DNA from: Pelagophyceae sp. CCMP2097
Taxonomy: Eukaryota; Sar; Pelagophyceae
Direction of reading: 5' to 3'
Length of the DNA: 31,208 nt
NCBI GenBank assembly: GCA_026770575.1
Contig: MU657187.1
Coordinates: 438,325-469,532 of the forward strand
Of the stretch, positions 20,801 to 29,790 are shown piece by piece. The notes beneath the pieces are model-generated. The model searched no databases, was not told where the DNA came from, and saw nothing but the letters and a program-made list of their open reading frames with translations. A program made the position numbers and the translations under genes. Every line of letters starts with the position of its first letter. The first letter of the stretch is position 1.

Positions 20801-23800
20801 CCGCTGGACTGTCCCAAAGGTCCCTCTGGGTTGCCCCCCTTCGAAACGGCCCCTCGAGACGGTCCTCGAGACGGTCCTCGAGACGGTCTCTTACCGTCCT
20901 CTCGGGACAGTCCAGTCGTAGTCCTCTTGGGACAGTCCAGTCATATAGACGGTCCTTTGAGACGGCCCTCGAGACGTAGAGACGGCCCCTGGCGATCCTA
21001 TGGACGGTCCTTGAGACAGTTCCTTGAGACGGCCCTTCTCGACGGCCCCGTGTCGAGGCTCGTCGGGGATCTGGACGACCAAGGTGCACGAGATGCCAGC
21101 TGGGCGCTGGCGTTGCAGCGGAGCGCCGCTGCAACTCGGTCCGACGGGGGCGGAGACGGTTCTTCCTGCGGCCCTCGAGACGGTCCGACGAGTGCGGAGA
21201 CGGGCCCTCGAGACGGCACCCCGAGCATCTCCCGGGGCCGAGACGGCCCTTTGAGGGTCGAAGACCGGCCTTTCAAGGTCCAGCCTTTGGCCGTATCCGG
21301 CCGAGGCCGAGGCCGCTCACGCCCCGGTTCTCGAAGGACCCTCGACGACCCTTTTGGCCCTGCTCGCGGCTGGGGCCGTCTCGGGCATGCGACGTCTTCA
21401 AAGGGCCCTCAACCGGCCTATGCCCGCTGGACGGCCCTCGCCGGCCCCTTTCGATTCCGACCGTCGACGTCGACAGGCGGAGACGGCCCTCCAAGGTGCA
21501 ATCGACGGTCCTTTTGAATGGACGCAGCCCCTTTGGCGACCCTGGAGAGAGCGACGACCCCCACACGGCGTCAAGCCGGCTACTTGGCCTCTGGCCGGCC
21601 CATCGAGGCATCCGTAAGAGTCGCAGCCAAAGACGGACGCGGCCGGTCCCTCGAAAGCCCGTGGGAGTCGCAGCCAAAGACGCCAAACAACCGTCACACG
21701 GCCGTCAGACGGCCCCAAAAACGACTTGCAGAGACCCCTCAAGAGCATTCACGACCCGAGATGCACTGGACTCGATTGTAGAGTATTCTCGAGGAATTCG
21801 TAGAGTATTTAAGAGGAATTTCTATAGAGTATTCGTAGGTCTTTGGCGCGTGCGTCGGCGTCGTGGAGCGCCTGCTCTTCCTGTACATCGTCGACGACCT
21901 CCGCGGCGACTCGACGCTCTGCGGCCTTGTAGTCTTCGTCAGCTCGGCGTTCAACATCCCGGTCTTCCAGAACGCGGGGTGAGCCTTCCATCACGCCGGG
22001 CACGCGGGGCAACACGCGGGGGGACCGCCCGGAGGCCTGCCAGGCCAATGCGATAGAGGCTGCTGGAGAGGCTGCTGGAGAGGCCGCCGCTGCGATAAAG
22101 GCTGCTGCTAGAGAGGCTGCTGCTAGAGAGGCCGCTGCTCGAGCCCGCCTCTCGAGCAGGAGCAGGGACGGCTTCGGGGTTGCACCCGCGGGTCGGGTTT
22201 GCCGGCTTTGCGCATTTTGGCCGACCTGTCTTTGAGTGGGTCTAGTCGTGGTACAAACCCGAACCCGACCTCGAGAAGACGCGTTTTCTGACAAACCCGC
22301 GACTTGAGGGTTCAGCACAAATTGAAACGCCACCGGTGTTCGACAGTACGGGCCCCTGCGAGGCCTCTTTAGCGGCCACTTGGCCTCTGCGCGGTCACTT
22401 ACGAGGCCTCTTGGGCGGCCTCTTTTCAGATGCCCTTGAAGAGCCCTCCGGAAGGGCCCCTCCCCTGCAAGGCCTTTTTTGCGGCCACTTGCAAGGCCTC
22501 TGCGCGGTCGAGGCCTTTTCAAGGCCCCTTTCAAGCCTCCACGCAGGATCCCTTGCAAGAGACCGGGCCGCCGCGGCAACTCCGAGGGACCGTTCGAGCG
22601 ACCGTCCGAGGGCCCGTCCAGGGGACGTCTCAGAGGGGCCGCAGTCGAAGAGACTGTCGAAAGGACCGTCCAAGGGACCGTCGAGGGCCCGTCAATCAAA
22701 GCGATTGTCACAGAGGGCCCATCGAGGGACTGTCAAAGTAAATGTCCAAAGGAACCGTCCAAGGGACTTCCCAAGCGACCATCCAAGGGACCGTCCGAGC
22801 CTTTCGAGGGGCCGTCTCAAGGCGCCGTTTAGAATGGTCGTCTCCAGAAGCTGTCTCGAGGGGCCGGAGAGAGGAGCCTTCCCGAGGCGCCATTTGGATG
22901 GGCCTTCTCAAGGCGCCGTTTCGAATGGCCGTCGAAAGGGGCCGTCTCGAGGCACCATCTCGGGGCCCCGTCTCGAGGGCCGTCTTACGGCGCCGTTTCG
23001 AATGGCCGTCTCCAGGGGCCGTCTCAAGGCGCCGTTTCGATTGCCGTTTCGAGGCACCGTCTCGAGGGGGCTATCAAGGCGCCGTTTCGAATGACCGTCG
23101 AAAGGGGTCGTCTCGAGGGGCCTTCTCGAAGCGCCGTCCCAAGGCGCCGTTTCGAGTGGCTGTCTCCAAGGGCCGTCTCGAGGGGCCGTCTCGAGGAGCC
23201 AGAGATAGGAGCAACGACGTTTGCCCGAAATCCGCGGGTCGGGTTTGCCAGGTTTGCGCGTTTTGGCCGACCCGCCTTTGAGTGGGTCTAGTCGTGGCCC
23301 GAACCCGAACCCGACCCTTCGAAGACGGGTTTGGTCGTTTGACAAAGCCGCGACCCTTTGGGTTTGGCACAAATTGAGCAACCCGACGCGACGCGAATAC
23401 ACCGTTCCTGCCCTGGGCTGCTGCCCTAGAGGCCGCTGCTCGAGCCCGCCGCTCGAGTCAAAAAATCACGTTGCAAATTTCCTAGATTCCTGCTCAAGCG
23501 CGTCGGCCACGCGCGCCTTATGGCCCTCTCGCAGCTCTGCTACTTCACACGCGTCTTCGGGTGCGTCGGCGCCGTGGAGGGGGGGGCGGGAGGGACGCTT
23601 TGGGCGTAGGTATACTCTGCTGCAGCCGAAAACAAAATATTTCGTCCTCGTGCTGGAAACGTTGCACGGCTGCACTTTCGCCATGCTCTGGATCGCCGCC
23701 GTCGAGCGAGCCAGGATGTGAGCGAAGCGGGGGGGGCTGTATGCCGACGGAGCAGGATGGAAACGCCTCGTAGGATGGAAACACCTCGTAGGAAAACGCC

Positions 23801-24355
23801 GCTTCGTAGGATCGCCCCGCCTGGATGGGGCGCCACGCTCCAGACGCTCCTCGCCACGACGTACTACTCCCTCGGGCCGGGCGTGAGTCGCGTACTGCGA
23901 GTCGTCTAGAGACGTCGTTTCGAAATTTCGAGGAGACGTCCTCTTGGAGGAAACGTCGTCTTGGAGAAAACGTCTCGCCTCGAGGTCGGCGCTCTGGTCG
24001 GCGGCTACGTCTGGCACCGGACCTCGGCGCGCGTGATGTACCGCGGGTTTGCGGCAACGGCCATGATTCTCTTCCTAATCCGTGCGCGCTGACCCCCCCG
24101 GAGTATCTTCCATGCCGCTCCCGCCTTTGCTTTTGCTAGACGCGCGTTTCAGGCGTGGTCGCGCTCTGCTTCGAACGACGCCAGGAAGACGACGACGTCC
24201 CGACGGCGTTGCCGCGTGTTCCGTCGGAGAGCTACGTCTCGCTCGCAGATGCCGAACCGCTCGCTGAAGCCGACGGCGGCGCAAACGCGCGGGGCCCGCG
24301 CCGCGGCCCGAGCGACGCCGCCCTTTTGGACGCGGGCCTTAGAGACACTGCTTGA
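17891..24355 (+). CDS. MFSD6-like major facilitator superfamily transporter
   Basis: Eleven exons: 17891-18090, 18154-18257, 18306-18411, 18457-18530, 19579-19940, 21839-21978, 23486-23560, 23610-23717, 23810-23882, 23985-24081 and 24153-24355. All ten junctions keep phase, giving 513 aa. After a polar tail of about 66 residues come LFLLGALSSSSWGRFGTIYY and GLSALQIGIVEG (first transmembrane pair). The family signatures follow: YGRLRLWGSVGWG, GVVERLLFLYIVDDL, LLKRVGHARLMALSQLCYF, LETLHGCTFAMLWIAAVE and PPGWGATLQTLLATTYYSLG, then GALVGGYVW. These match the MFS_1-like/MFSD6 family of twelve-helix membrane proteins; the substrate is unknown. A soluble tail of about 60 residues ends GLRDTA. Introns 4, 5 and 6 are 1.0-1.9 kb and packed with GC-rich arrays; the rest are about 45-100 nt. 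Skipping exon 6 (140 nt) would break the frame. Confidence 0.93.
18540..19480. repeat. GC-rich arrays in MFSD6-like intron 4
   Basis: From 18540 to 18720 there are GGCCCTCCCCGGCCCTGCAG-type units. From about 18835 to 19480 there are units such as GGGCCCTTTTT, CCTCGCAAGG and GGGCCCGTACACGG, like those in the dioxygenase intron. Confidence 0.75.
20060..21720 (+). repeat. GACGGCCCCTCGA-type array in MFSD6-like intron 5
   Basis: Degenerate units of about 10-17 bp with core GGCCCCTCGAGACGG recur dozens of times (for example 20440-20490, 20540-20600, 20640-20700, 20840-20895). The array is the reverse complement of the intron 6 array. It creates long but meaningless open frames. Confidence 0.85.
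22150..22335 (+). repeat. R1 repeat family, copy d
   Basis: It begins GAGCAGGAGCAGGGACGG and contains GGGTCGGGTTTGCCGG, GCATTTTGGCCGACC, GAGTGGGTCTAGTCGTGG and GGGTTCAGCACAAATTGAAA. It lies inside MFSD6-like intron 6. Confidence 0.75.
22340..23205 (-). repeat. CCGTCTCGAGGGG-type array in MFSD6-like intron 6
   Basis: Units with core CCGTCTCGAGGGGCC recur (for example 22945-22985, 23050-23070, 23105-23125, 23170-23202). This is the exact reverse complement of the intron 5 unit. The first third holds CAAGGCC-type units resembling intron 4. Confidence 0.85.
23205..23425 (+). repeat. R1 repeat family, copy e
   Basis: It contains GGGTCGGGTTTGCCAGG, GCGTTTTGGCCGACC, GAGTGGGTCTAGTCGTGG and TTTGGCACAAATTGAG, and ends near ACCGTTCCTGCCCTGG. 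It is immediately 5' of MFSD6-like exon 7. Confidence 0.75.
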
Positions 24356-24738
24356 TGAGACGCCTACTACTGCTAGACGCCTCATAAAGGCGCCCTTTGA
24401 TTTTGGATCCGCGAGGGCGCCTCCCTCCACTGCAGAGGCCGCGGTTTGCCTTTCGGCGGCGCTTTAATAGCGCGGCACCGCGGCATTGCACCCGGAGCGA
24501 TTCCGGCGGCAGGGCCGGGGGAGGTTCGCGAAAAAGGTTGTAGAACATCTTGAACAGGGAGTCTGGGTGGCCGTGGAGGTTCGATCACGGTGGATTCAGC
24601 CGTCGCGGAGCGCGCCCCCCTCGACCCGACGACAGCGAGCCCCTCCGTCTTCGACAGTCGAAGCAACAAACGCCTTTGAAGCGCCACGGGATGCTCCGAA
24701 GGACCGGTGGCCTCCGTACGTTTGCGCCTTCCAAAAGT
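24356..24738. other. Intergenic, no gene recognised
   Basis: The 3' flank of the MFSD6-like gene up to the TIR element. Only overlapping short frames without domains. Confidence 0.5.
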
Positions 24739-24752
24739 AGGAATTCCTAGTA

Positions 24753-25215
24753 CAGTGCGAATGTGAGAGTAAGATAATGGCCAAAGGCAACCCGTTGCCT
24801 TTTCTTCTTCTTAAAACTTAAGCGAATCGACAGTGCCTGTCGCCTTTGCCTTCTTAAATATAAGATAATCGGCCTTGGGGACTGTCCTCAGCCGTCCATG
24901 GGCTTCGTCGCAGCTGGTAAAAAAGTCGCTGAATCTCGGGGTTTAGCGAAGATTTTCACGTGGACGACGCTTTCGCTGCACCGTGCATCAAGGGGTGACC
25001 ACAGAAGGGACCGTAAGCGTGGTTTATCGCATATGCGTCGGGTAGCAGCGGCGGCAGCCGGGGGGTGCGGGGCTACGGTTGGTCCCGGAGGTCGACGATG
25101 ACGAAAAAGTCGGCCCGCCAGCGCCTTTCGCCTTCTTTAAAAATAAGCGACTGGCGGCAGAGACCGCCTTTGCCTTTAGATAAAATTCCATTATCTTACT
25201 CTCACATTCGCACTG
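24753..25215. mobile_element. 463-bp miniature TIR element with TA target duplication
   Basis: The terminal inverted repeats 24753-24780 and 25188-25215 are perfect reverse complements over 28 of 28 bases, starting CAGTGCGAATG and ending in the complement CATTCGCACTG. Each end is flanked by TA (24751-24752 and 25216-25217). TA duplication with CAGTG-type ends is characteristic of Tc1/mariner-class elements. Subterminal motifs AAGCGA followed by CGCCTTTGCCTT repeat directly inside. There is no open frame for a transposase, so it is non-autonomous. A palindrome TAGGAATTCCTAG borders both sides. Confidence 0.85.
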
Positions 25216-25239
25216 TAGGAATTCCTAGGGGTTTTCGGA

Positions 25240-25560
25240 TTTTTTTTCGGGTCGGGTGGGATGTTTTAATTTGTGCAAGCCCAGCGGGTCGCGGGGCGGG
25301 TCGAAGGACCGATCCCGTTCTCCGGGCCGAGCCACGCGTCGGCAGGCCAGCTGACCCGCGCGGGTCGCGGGTCGGTCGGGTCGACACACGAGAATCCGAG
25401 TCGGGTCGGGTTGGGGTCGTACCTTTACTTTAAAAGTCCCTTTCCGGAGAGCCATCGTGCCCGTGACGTCGCTCGCGACCGCGCGGCCCGAAGCCCAATT
25501 ATGATGCACACGAATTGAGAAACCCCGAATGAGAGTGGAGAAAACCCGGTACGACACCGT
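25240..25560 (-). repeat. R1 repeat family, copy f (inverted)
   Basis: Read on the minus strand it matches 6420-6730: TTTCTCAATTCG, ATAATTGGGCTTCGGGCCGC, GCGGTCGCGAGCG, then Gly/Pro-type GACCCG runs and GCTTGCACAAATTAAAA. Confidence 0.7.
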
Positions 25561-25639
25561 GTGTTTCGGTCTTGTGTGCGAGACCGTCGCCGTCGACGGC
25601 CTCCAGGTTGGGTACGGCGCCAGCGCCTGTGGGAGGGAA

Positions 25640-25830
25640 GGATGAATGTATCATCGTGCGCCGGGTCGCTGCGCTGCGCTGCGCTGCGCTGCGGCAGAGT
25701 GCCGAGCGTGGACGTTCCGACGGGTCTTTGGACTGTGCCTTCAGTGACCTGTGCGGAGGCGACGGACAACGACGCCTGCGAGTGCATCGAGCCATCTTGC
25801 ATAGCATGCTCGTCCGTGCTTCCGAGTGAC
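25640..25830 (-). repeat. R2 repeat copy (inverted)
   Basis: On the minus strand it has GTCCAAAGACCCGTCGGAAC, GTCCACGCTCGGCACTCTGC and CGCAGCGCAGCG, matching both R2 units at 5830-6420. Confidence 0.75.
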
Positions 25831-25924
25831 CCCGTCGTCGAGTTTTCCCTCACAGGCGCCCTCTCCGTGCATCAGCCTCTACGACCGTCGAGGCCGTCGC
25901 GCACGCCGCGGCCGACCGTCGTGC

Positions 25925-26120
25925 ACAGCACGCTCGTCCGTGGAATTATAGAGCAGAACTCGCGGATTGTCGGGTTCTCCGCGGGTTTCGCCTTCGCCGC
26001 GCTCGCCGGGTCGCGGGCCGGGGCCACAGCCAGACCCGCGAATCGGCGGGTCGGCGGAAACGCGCAAACCGCAACCCGCGGGCTACGGGAAAACCGTACC
26101 CGTCCCTGCTCCTGACCTGC
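25925..26120 (-). repeat. R1 repeat family, copy g (inverted)
   Basis: On the minus strand it begins CAGGAGCAGGGACGGGTACG and shows TTTGCGCGTTTCCGCCGACC, GCGGGTCTGGCTGTGGCC and an AT-rich TATAATTCC end, most like copy b. Confidence 0.7.
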
Positions 26121-26325
26121 TCCTGTCCCCAGCTGCTCGCCGCCGCTCCTCAGGCTGTCTGCAGCGAGGGGGTGTGAAATGGGCTGGAATGAGTACGATT
26201 ACAAGGTCGCGCGGACGACGTCGGTTGCGGCGTCGGCGGTCACGGCTTTGTCGCGGAGAGGCTCGAGGCCACGGTCCGTCCCTTGGAAGGGTCACCGCTG
26301 GCACCGTACAAGGGGTATCGCCAAT

Positions 26326-26576
26326 GCACTGCTAGATGACTGACACCGCCCGCCGCTTTATCTTCGCGCTCTCCCGTTTCTCTGCTCCCTGCGCTTCGCC
26401 TGCCAGTGCCCTCCGCGCCGACTGTTTGATCGACTCAGTGACTTGAGCCTGAGGGGCATTAGCGGCCTAACGGCCGGCACTGCTAGATGACTGACACCAC
26501 CCGCCGCTTCTCTTCGCGCTCTCCCGTTTCTCTGCTCGCTGCGCTTCGCCTGCCCTCCGCGCCGACTGTTTGATCG
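26326..26576 (+). repeat. Direct repeat of about 100 bp, two copies
   Basis: Copies at 26326-26432 and 26477-26576 both run from GCACTGCTAGATGACTGACA to CGCCGACTGTTTGATCG with small indels, 44 bp apart, upstream of the HA-repeat gene. Confidence 0.9.
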
Positions 26577-26739
26577 TTTAAAGTAAATATCGCGATGCCC
26601 CTCGTATTGCCACTGCCAGTGTACCGCTTGAAACACCCGTGAGTGGCAAGCACCGGGCCCAGCTGGCCCCGCCGCGAGCCCGCGGCGCCCACCGCGCAGC
26701 GCGGCACCCCTGCACGACGCGCCACTTCAAGCGCGGCGC

Positions 26740-27834
26740 ATGCTCGGCGCCGTGCGGCTCCGCGCGGCGGCCGGCGGCTCCGCGCGGCGGCGCCTCTCGA
26801 CGTACCTGGCACCCCCGAGCTGGGACACGCGGTACCTCCAGCTCATGGCGTACCGCGAGGCCGCGGGCGACTGCCGCGTGCCGCATAGATTCGAGACCGA
26901 CGGCGCCAAGCTGGGGCAGTGGGTCCAAACGCAACGGAAAGCATACAAAACGGGCAAGCTGCGCCCGGAGCGCGTCGAGCGGCTGAAGGCGGTCGCGTTC
27001 GTGTGGAACGTGCTCGCCGACGAGTGGGACGCACACTTCGAGCAGCTGACAGCCTATCGCGCGGCGCACGGCGACTGCGCCGTGCCTTACGGATTCGCGG
27101 CGGGCGACGGCGCCAAGCTGGGGATTTGGGTCCACACGCAACGGAAAGCATACAAGGCGGGCAAGATGAGCCCAGACCGCGCGAAGCGGCTTGCAGCGGT
27201 CGCGTTCGTGTGGGACGTGTACGCTAGTTGGGACGCGCACTTCGAGCTGCTGACAGCCTATCGCGCGGCGCACAGCGACTGCGCCGTGCCGTACCATTTC
27301 GCCACAGCCGACGGCACCATGCTGGGGTGCTGGGTCAGCGTGCAACGGCACGCGTACAAGACGGGCGAGATGAGCCCGGAGCACATCGAGCGGCTCGAGG
27401 CGGTCGCGTTCGTGTGGGACGCGCACGCTGACGGGTGGGACACGCACTTCGAGCTGCTGACAGGTTACCACGCGGCGCACGGCGACTGCGCCGTGCCGCG
27501 CAGTTTCGCGGCAGCCGACGGCACCATGCTGGGGTACTGGGTCAGCACGCAACGGGAAGCATACAAGGCGGGCGAGCTGCGCCCGGAGCGCGTCGAGCGG
27601 CTGAAGGCGGTCGCGTTCGTGTGGGACGTGCTCGCTGACGGGTGGGACGCGCACTTTGAGCAGCTGACAGCCTATCGCGCGGCGCACGGCAACTGCGCCG
27701 TGCCTTACAGTTTCGCGGCGGGCGACGGCACCAATCTGGGGAGGTGGGTCCGCACGCAACAGGAAGCGCACAAGTTCGGCAAGATGAGGCCAGACCGCGT
27801 AGAGCGGCTCGAGGCGGTCGGGTTCGCATGGTAA
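26740..27834 (+). CDS. Protein of five helicase-associated (HA) repeats
   Basis: A single frame of 364 aa. The N-terminus MLGAVRLRAAAGGSARRRLS lacks acidic residues and is Arg-rich, so an organelle (mitochondrial) presequence is plausible. Five repeats of about 69 residues follow, each with WDxHFExLTAYRAAHGDC, AVP, a DGxxLGxWV core and RxERLxAVAFVW. This is the helicase-associated domain (PF03457), thought to bind nucleic acid and often found beside SNF2-like helicases; no helicase motor is present here. Repeats 1-2 and 4-5 are nearly identical, pointing to block duplication. The stop (27832-27834) overlaps a perfect donor, ATG|GTAAGT, so the true gene may splice onward, but I found no convincing next exon. 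A solitary relic of the same repeat lies at 7945-8062. Confidence 0.88.
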   Translation: MLGAVRLRAAAGGSARRRLSTYLAPPSWDTRYLQLMAYREAAGDCRVPHRFETDGAKLGQWVQTQRKAYKTGKLRPERVERLKAVAFVWNVLADEWDAHFEQLTAYRAAHGDCAVPYGFAAGDGAKLGIWVHTQRKAYKAGKMSPDRAKRLAAVAFVWDVYASWDAHFELLTAYRAAHSDCAVPYHFATADGTMLGCWVSVQRHAYKTGEMSPEHIERLEAVAFVWDAHADGWDTHFELLTGYHAAHGDCAVPRSFAAADGTMLGYWVSTQREAYKAGELRPERVERLKAVAFVWDVLADGWDAHFEQLTAYRAAHGNCAVPYSFAAGDGTNLGRWVRTQQEAHKFGKMRPDRVERLEAVGFAW

Positions 27835-28189
27835 GTCGACGGTCCTCTGGCGGCCCCGCGAGGCGCCGAGGCCTTCCGCCGGAATGCCCCGCCGCAAGCA
27901 TCGTGGTATGTAAGTGACGAGGTTAAAACACGGCGGGCCGCATGATGCCCGACGGGCCGACCCTCGGATTCGGCGAGGCGGGGACCCGCCGCTTTCGGGC
28001 GCGCGGCCGAGGTGGATGTCGAGGGTTCGTGGCCGAGGTGCGGTTAAGTGCGGTTAAGTGCGGTTAGTGCTCGAGGTGCTCGACGCGCGACGTCTGCGCT
28101 TCTCCAAAGAGTTTTAGTTGCGCCGCCGGCCGCGACGTCTTCGACGCCATCTTAGAAGCGTGCCTAGGGACCGGGTGTGCGGGCTTCGA
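27835..28189. other. Intergenic between convergent genes; short tandem repeat
   Basis: GTGCGGTTAA is repeated three times at about 28037-28066. No other feature was identified. Confidence 0.6.
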
Positions 28190-29368
28190 TCAATGGATCG
28201 GGTGTGCGGACACGAGGCGGCCCTTGATCAAAAGTGATCGGACGCGGGGTTCGCACCACACCGCTCTTTTCTCGTCGTCGAACGACGTCTCCCACTCCAC
28301 GCCCGGCACCGCCACCAGCAAAGCCCGCGCAACGCCCGGGCGAAGCACGCGCCGCACGGCCTACCAGCAGAATTGCGAGGGGACGGAGACGCGCGGAGAG
28401 TCGCAAAGAGGGACGCACCTCGATCGCCGACACCTCCTCCACGCCCCCCGAGACGCCAGCGTGCAGGCCCTCTGCGACGAGGGGGAAGCCGACCAAAGAT
28501 AGCGTGGAGACGCGCCAAAGCGCGAGCGTGTTCCACGGACACGTAACCCCGCTGAGCTCGGCTTCTCCGAGAGAAAACGCGTGCCCCGGCAGCGCCGCCC
28601 CCGCGACGAAGACTTGTGCGTCGGCGTCGAGGTGGCTCTGGAGCGCGGAGATTGTAGAGGCGGTGCAAGCGGTTTCCACAGACGCAAAAAGGATATAATC
28701 GTAACCTACGCCGCACGAATCAAAGGATGTAATCGTAAGCCGTTTCTGTTTGCGCACCGTTCCGGGCGGCGTGGTCGACGAGGGCGTTTAGGGCGGGCGT
28801 GAAGGCACCCCAGGGCGTGACGGGGATGACCGTAGCGGCGGGCGCTGCTTCGCGGACATTGTCTGCCAGCGCTTGCAGCTCCGCCAATGCCGTCTCCTCC
28901 GGAGCGCCGGGCACGCCGACGGCAACGGCGACGCCGTCGACGAATTCGCCGAAGCGGGAGACGAAGGCCGAAATGGCGGTGAAGTCTGGGGCCCTACGTT
29001 TCGGCGCTCGGGGCCTCTGCCCTCAATGGGTTTTCGGCGCTCGGGGCCTCTTCGCTCGGAGGCAAAACGTACTTGGACATGTCGCCGATGTGCAGCCGCG
29101 TCGCCGCCAGGACTCGCTTGCCGCGAGGGCCGTCGAAGTCGGCCATCGTTTTGCGGCGGGCGGCCGGCGGCTGCGGCGATAAGAGAGGATGCGAAGAGTC
29201 GTACCTCTGCGCCAGGAACCACACCACGACGGCGTGCTCCAGCAGCAGGAGCAGGAGCCACGGGGGACCGCAGCGCGAGTGGGGCGTATTTTGCTTTCGC
29301 GTCGCGGTGAGCGTTGAGCGTCGAACCCGGACGAATGAGTCAGTTTTCGAAATTTCTGAGATGGACAT
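28190..29368 (-). CDS. Type II membrane, glycosyltransferase-like (GT-A-like) protein
   Basis: Four exons: 29368-29073, 28993-28758, 28705-28419 and 28360-28190, all with TAG acceptors and consistent phase, giving 329 aa. A basic N-terminus precedes one hydrophobic segment (PWLLLLLLEHAVVVWFLAQR, residues about 36-55), as in Golgi type II enzymes. The luminal part has VAVAVGVPGAP, VIPVTPWGAFTPALNALVDH and GYDYILFASVETACTASTIS, then AGAALPGHAF, PWNTLALW and GFPLVAEGLH. The order resembles GT2/GT-A transferases (nucleotide-binding strand, 'ALN' helix, acidic residue after the ILF strand), but no canonical DxD is seen, so donor and activity are unknown. An alternative start is the internal ATG of MADFDGPRGK, which would remove the membrane anchor. 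Intron 2 shows an exon-boundary duplication. Confidence 0.78.
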
Positions 29369-29654
29369 TCAGCGAGGCTTTCTTTGGATTTGATGCAAGC
29401 TTCCCCCGGAGAGTTGAAGATTGACACGACGCGCGTCGGAGGGTGGGCGTGTTGGAAGAGCAGGGCGTGGACTTTGCAGTGACGAGGAGGGCTCCAAAGA
29501 TTTCCGGGAGAAAAGAGTCGACCAAGCGGCTGGCGCTTTCGACTTTGGACGCCGACGGTATCGAAAACCCTCTCGAGGGTGCAACCTGCACCGGTGCCTA
29601 TACCCGGGATGATGTGGATCAGACCTCCTTTGGCCGACTGCGTTCCCTGGCATG
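29369..29654. other. Upstream region of the GT-like gene; nothing firm
   Basis: A plus-strand frame from 29443 continues to 29793 but has no known domain. No TATA box was recognised for the minus-strand gene. Confidence 0.4.
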
Positions 29655-29790
29655 CCGGTCCCAAGGTCAGGGGGAAAGTGCCGAGGAGCTGGGGACGGAG
29701 GTCACGAGGGTTATGTACACTGATGCGTGGCGAACCCCTTTTTGTAAAGCGCTTCGAAAGAGGGTATATTCAGCGACGGTTCTCAGCGGC
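29655..29790 (+). repeat. Diverged direct repeat, copy A
   Basis: It shares CCGGTCCCAAGGTCAGGGGG, AAAGTGCCGAGGAGC, GGGGACGGAGGT, TGTACACTG, TTTTTGTAAAGCG and TTCAGCGACG with copy B at 30833-30998. Confidence 0.8.

Noticed and set aside
20044..23094. Long frames of 200-340 codons on both strands (such as 20495-21517 and 21809-22711)
   Set aside because: They arise from the CTCGAGACGG arrays, which lack stops in several frames, and they overlap MFSD6-like introns.
20060..23205. CRISPR-like array
   Set aside because: Unit spacing is irregular, there are no constant spacers and no cas genes, and the context is eukaryotic introns.
26578..27897. 439-codon minus-strand frame across the HA gene
   Set aside because: It is the antisense shadow of the HA repeats; only the plus strand shows conserved domain residues.
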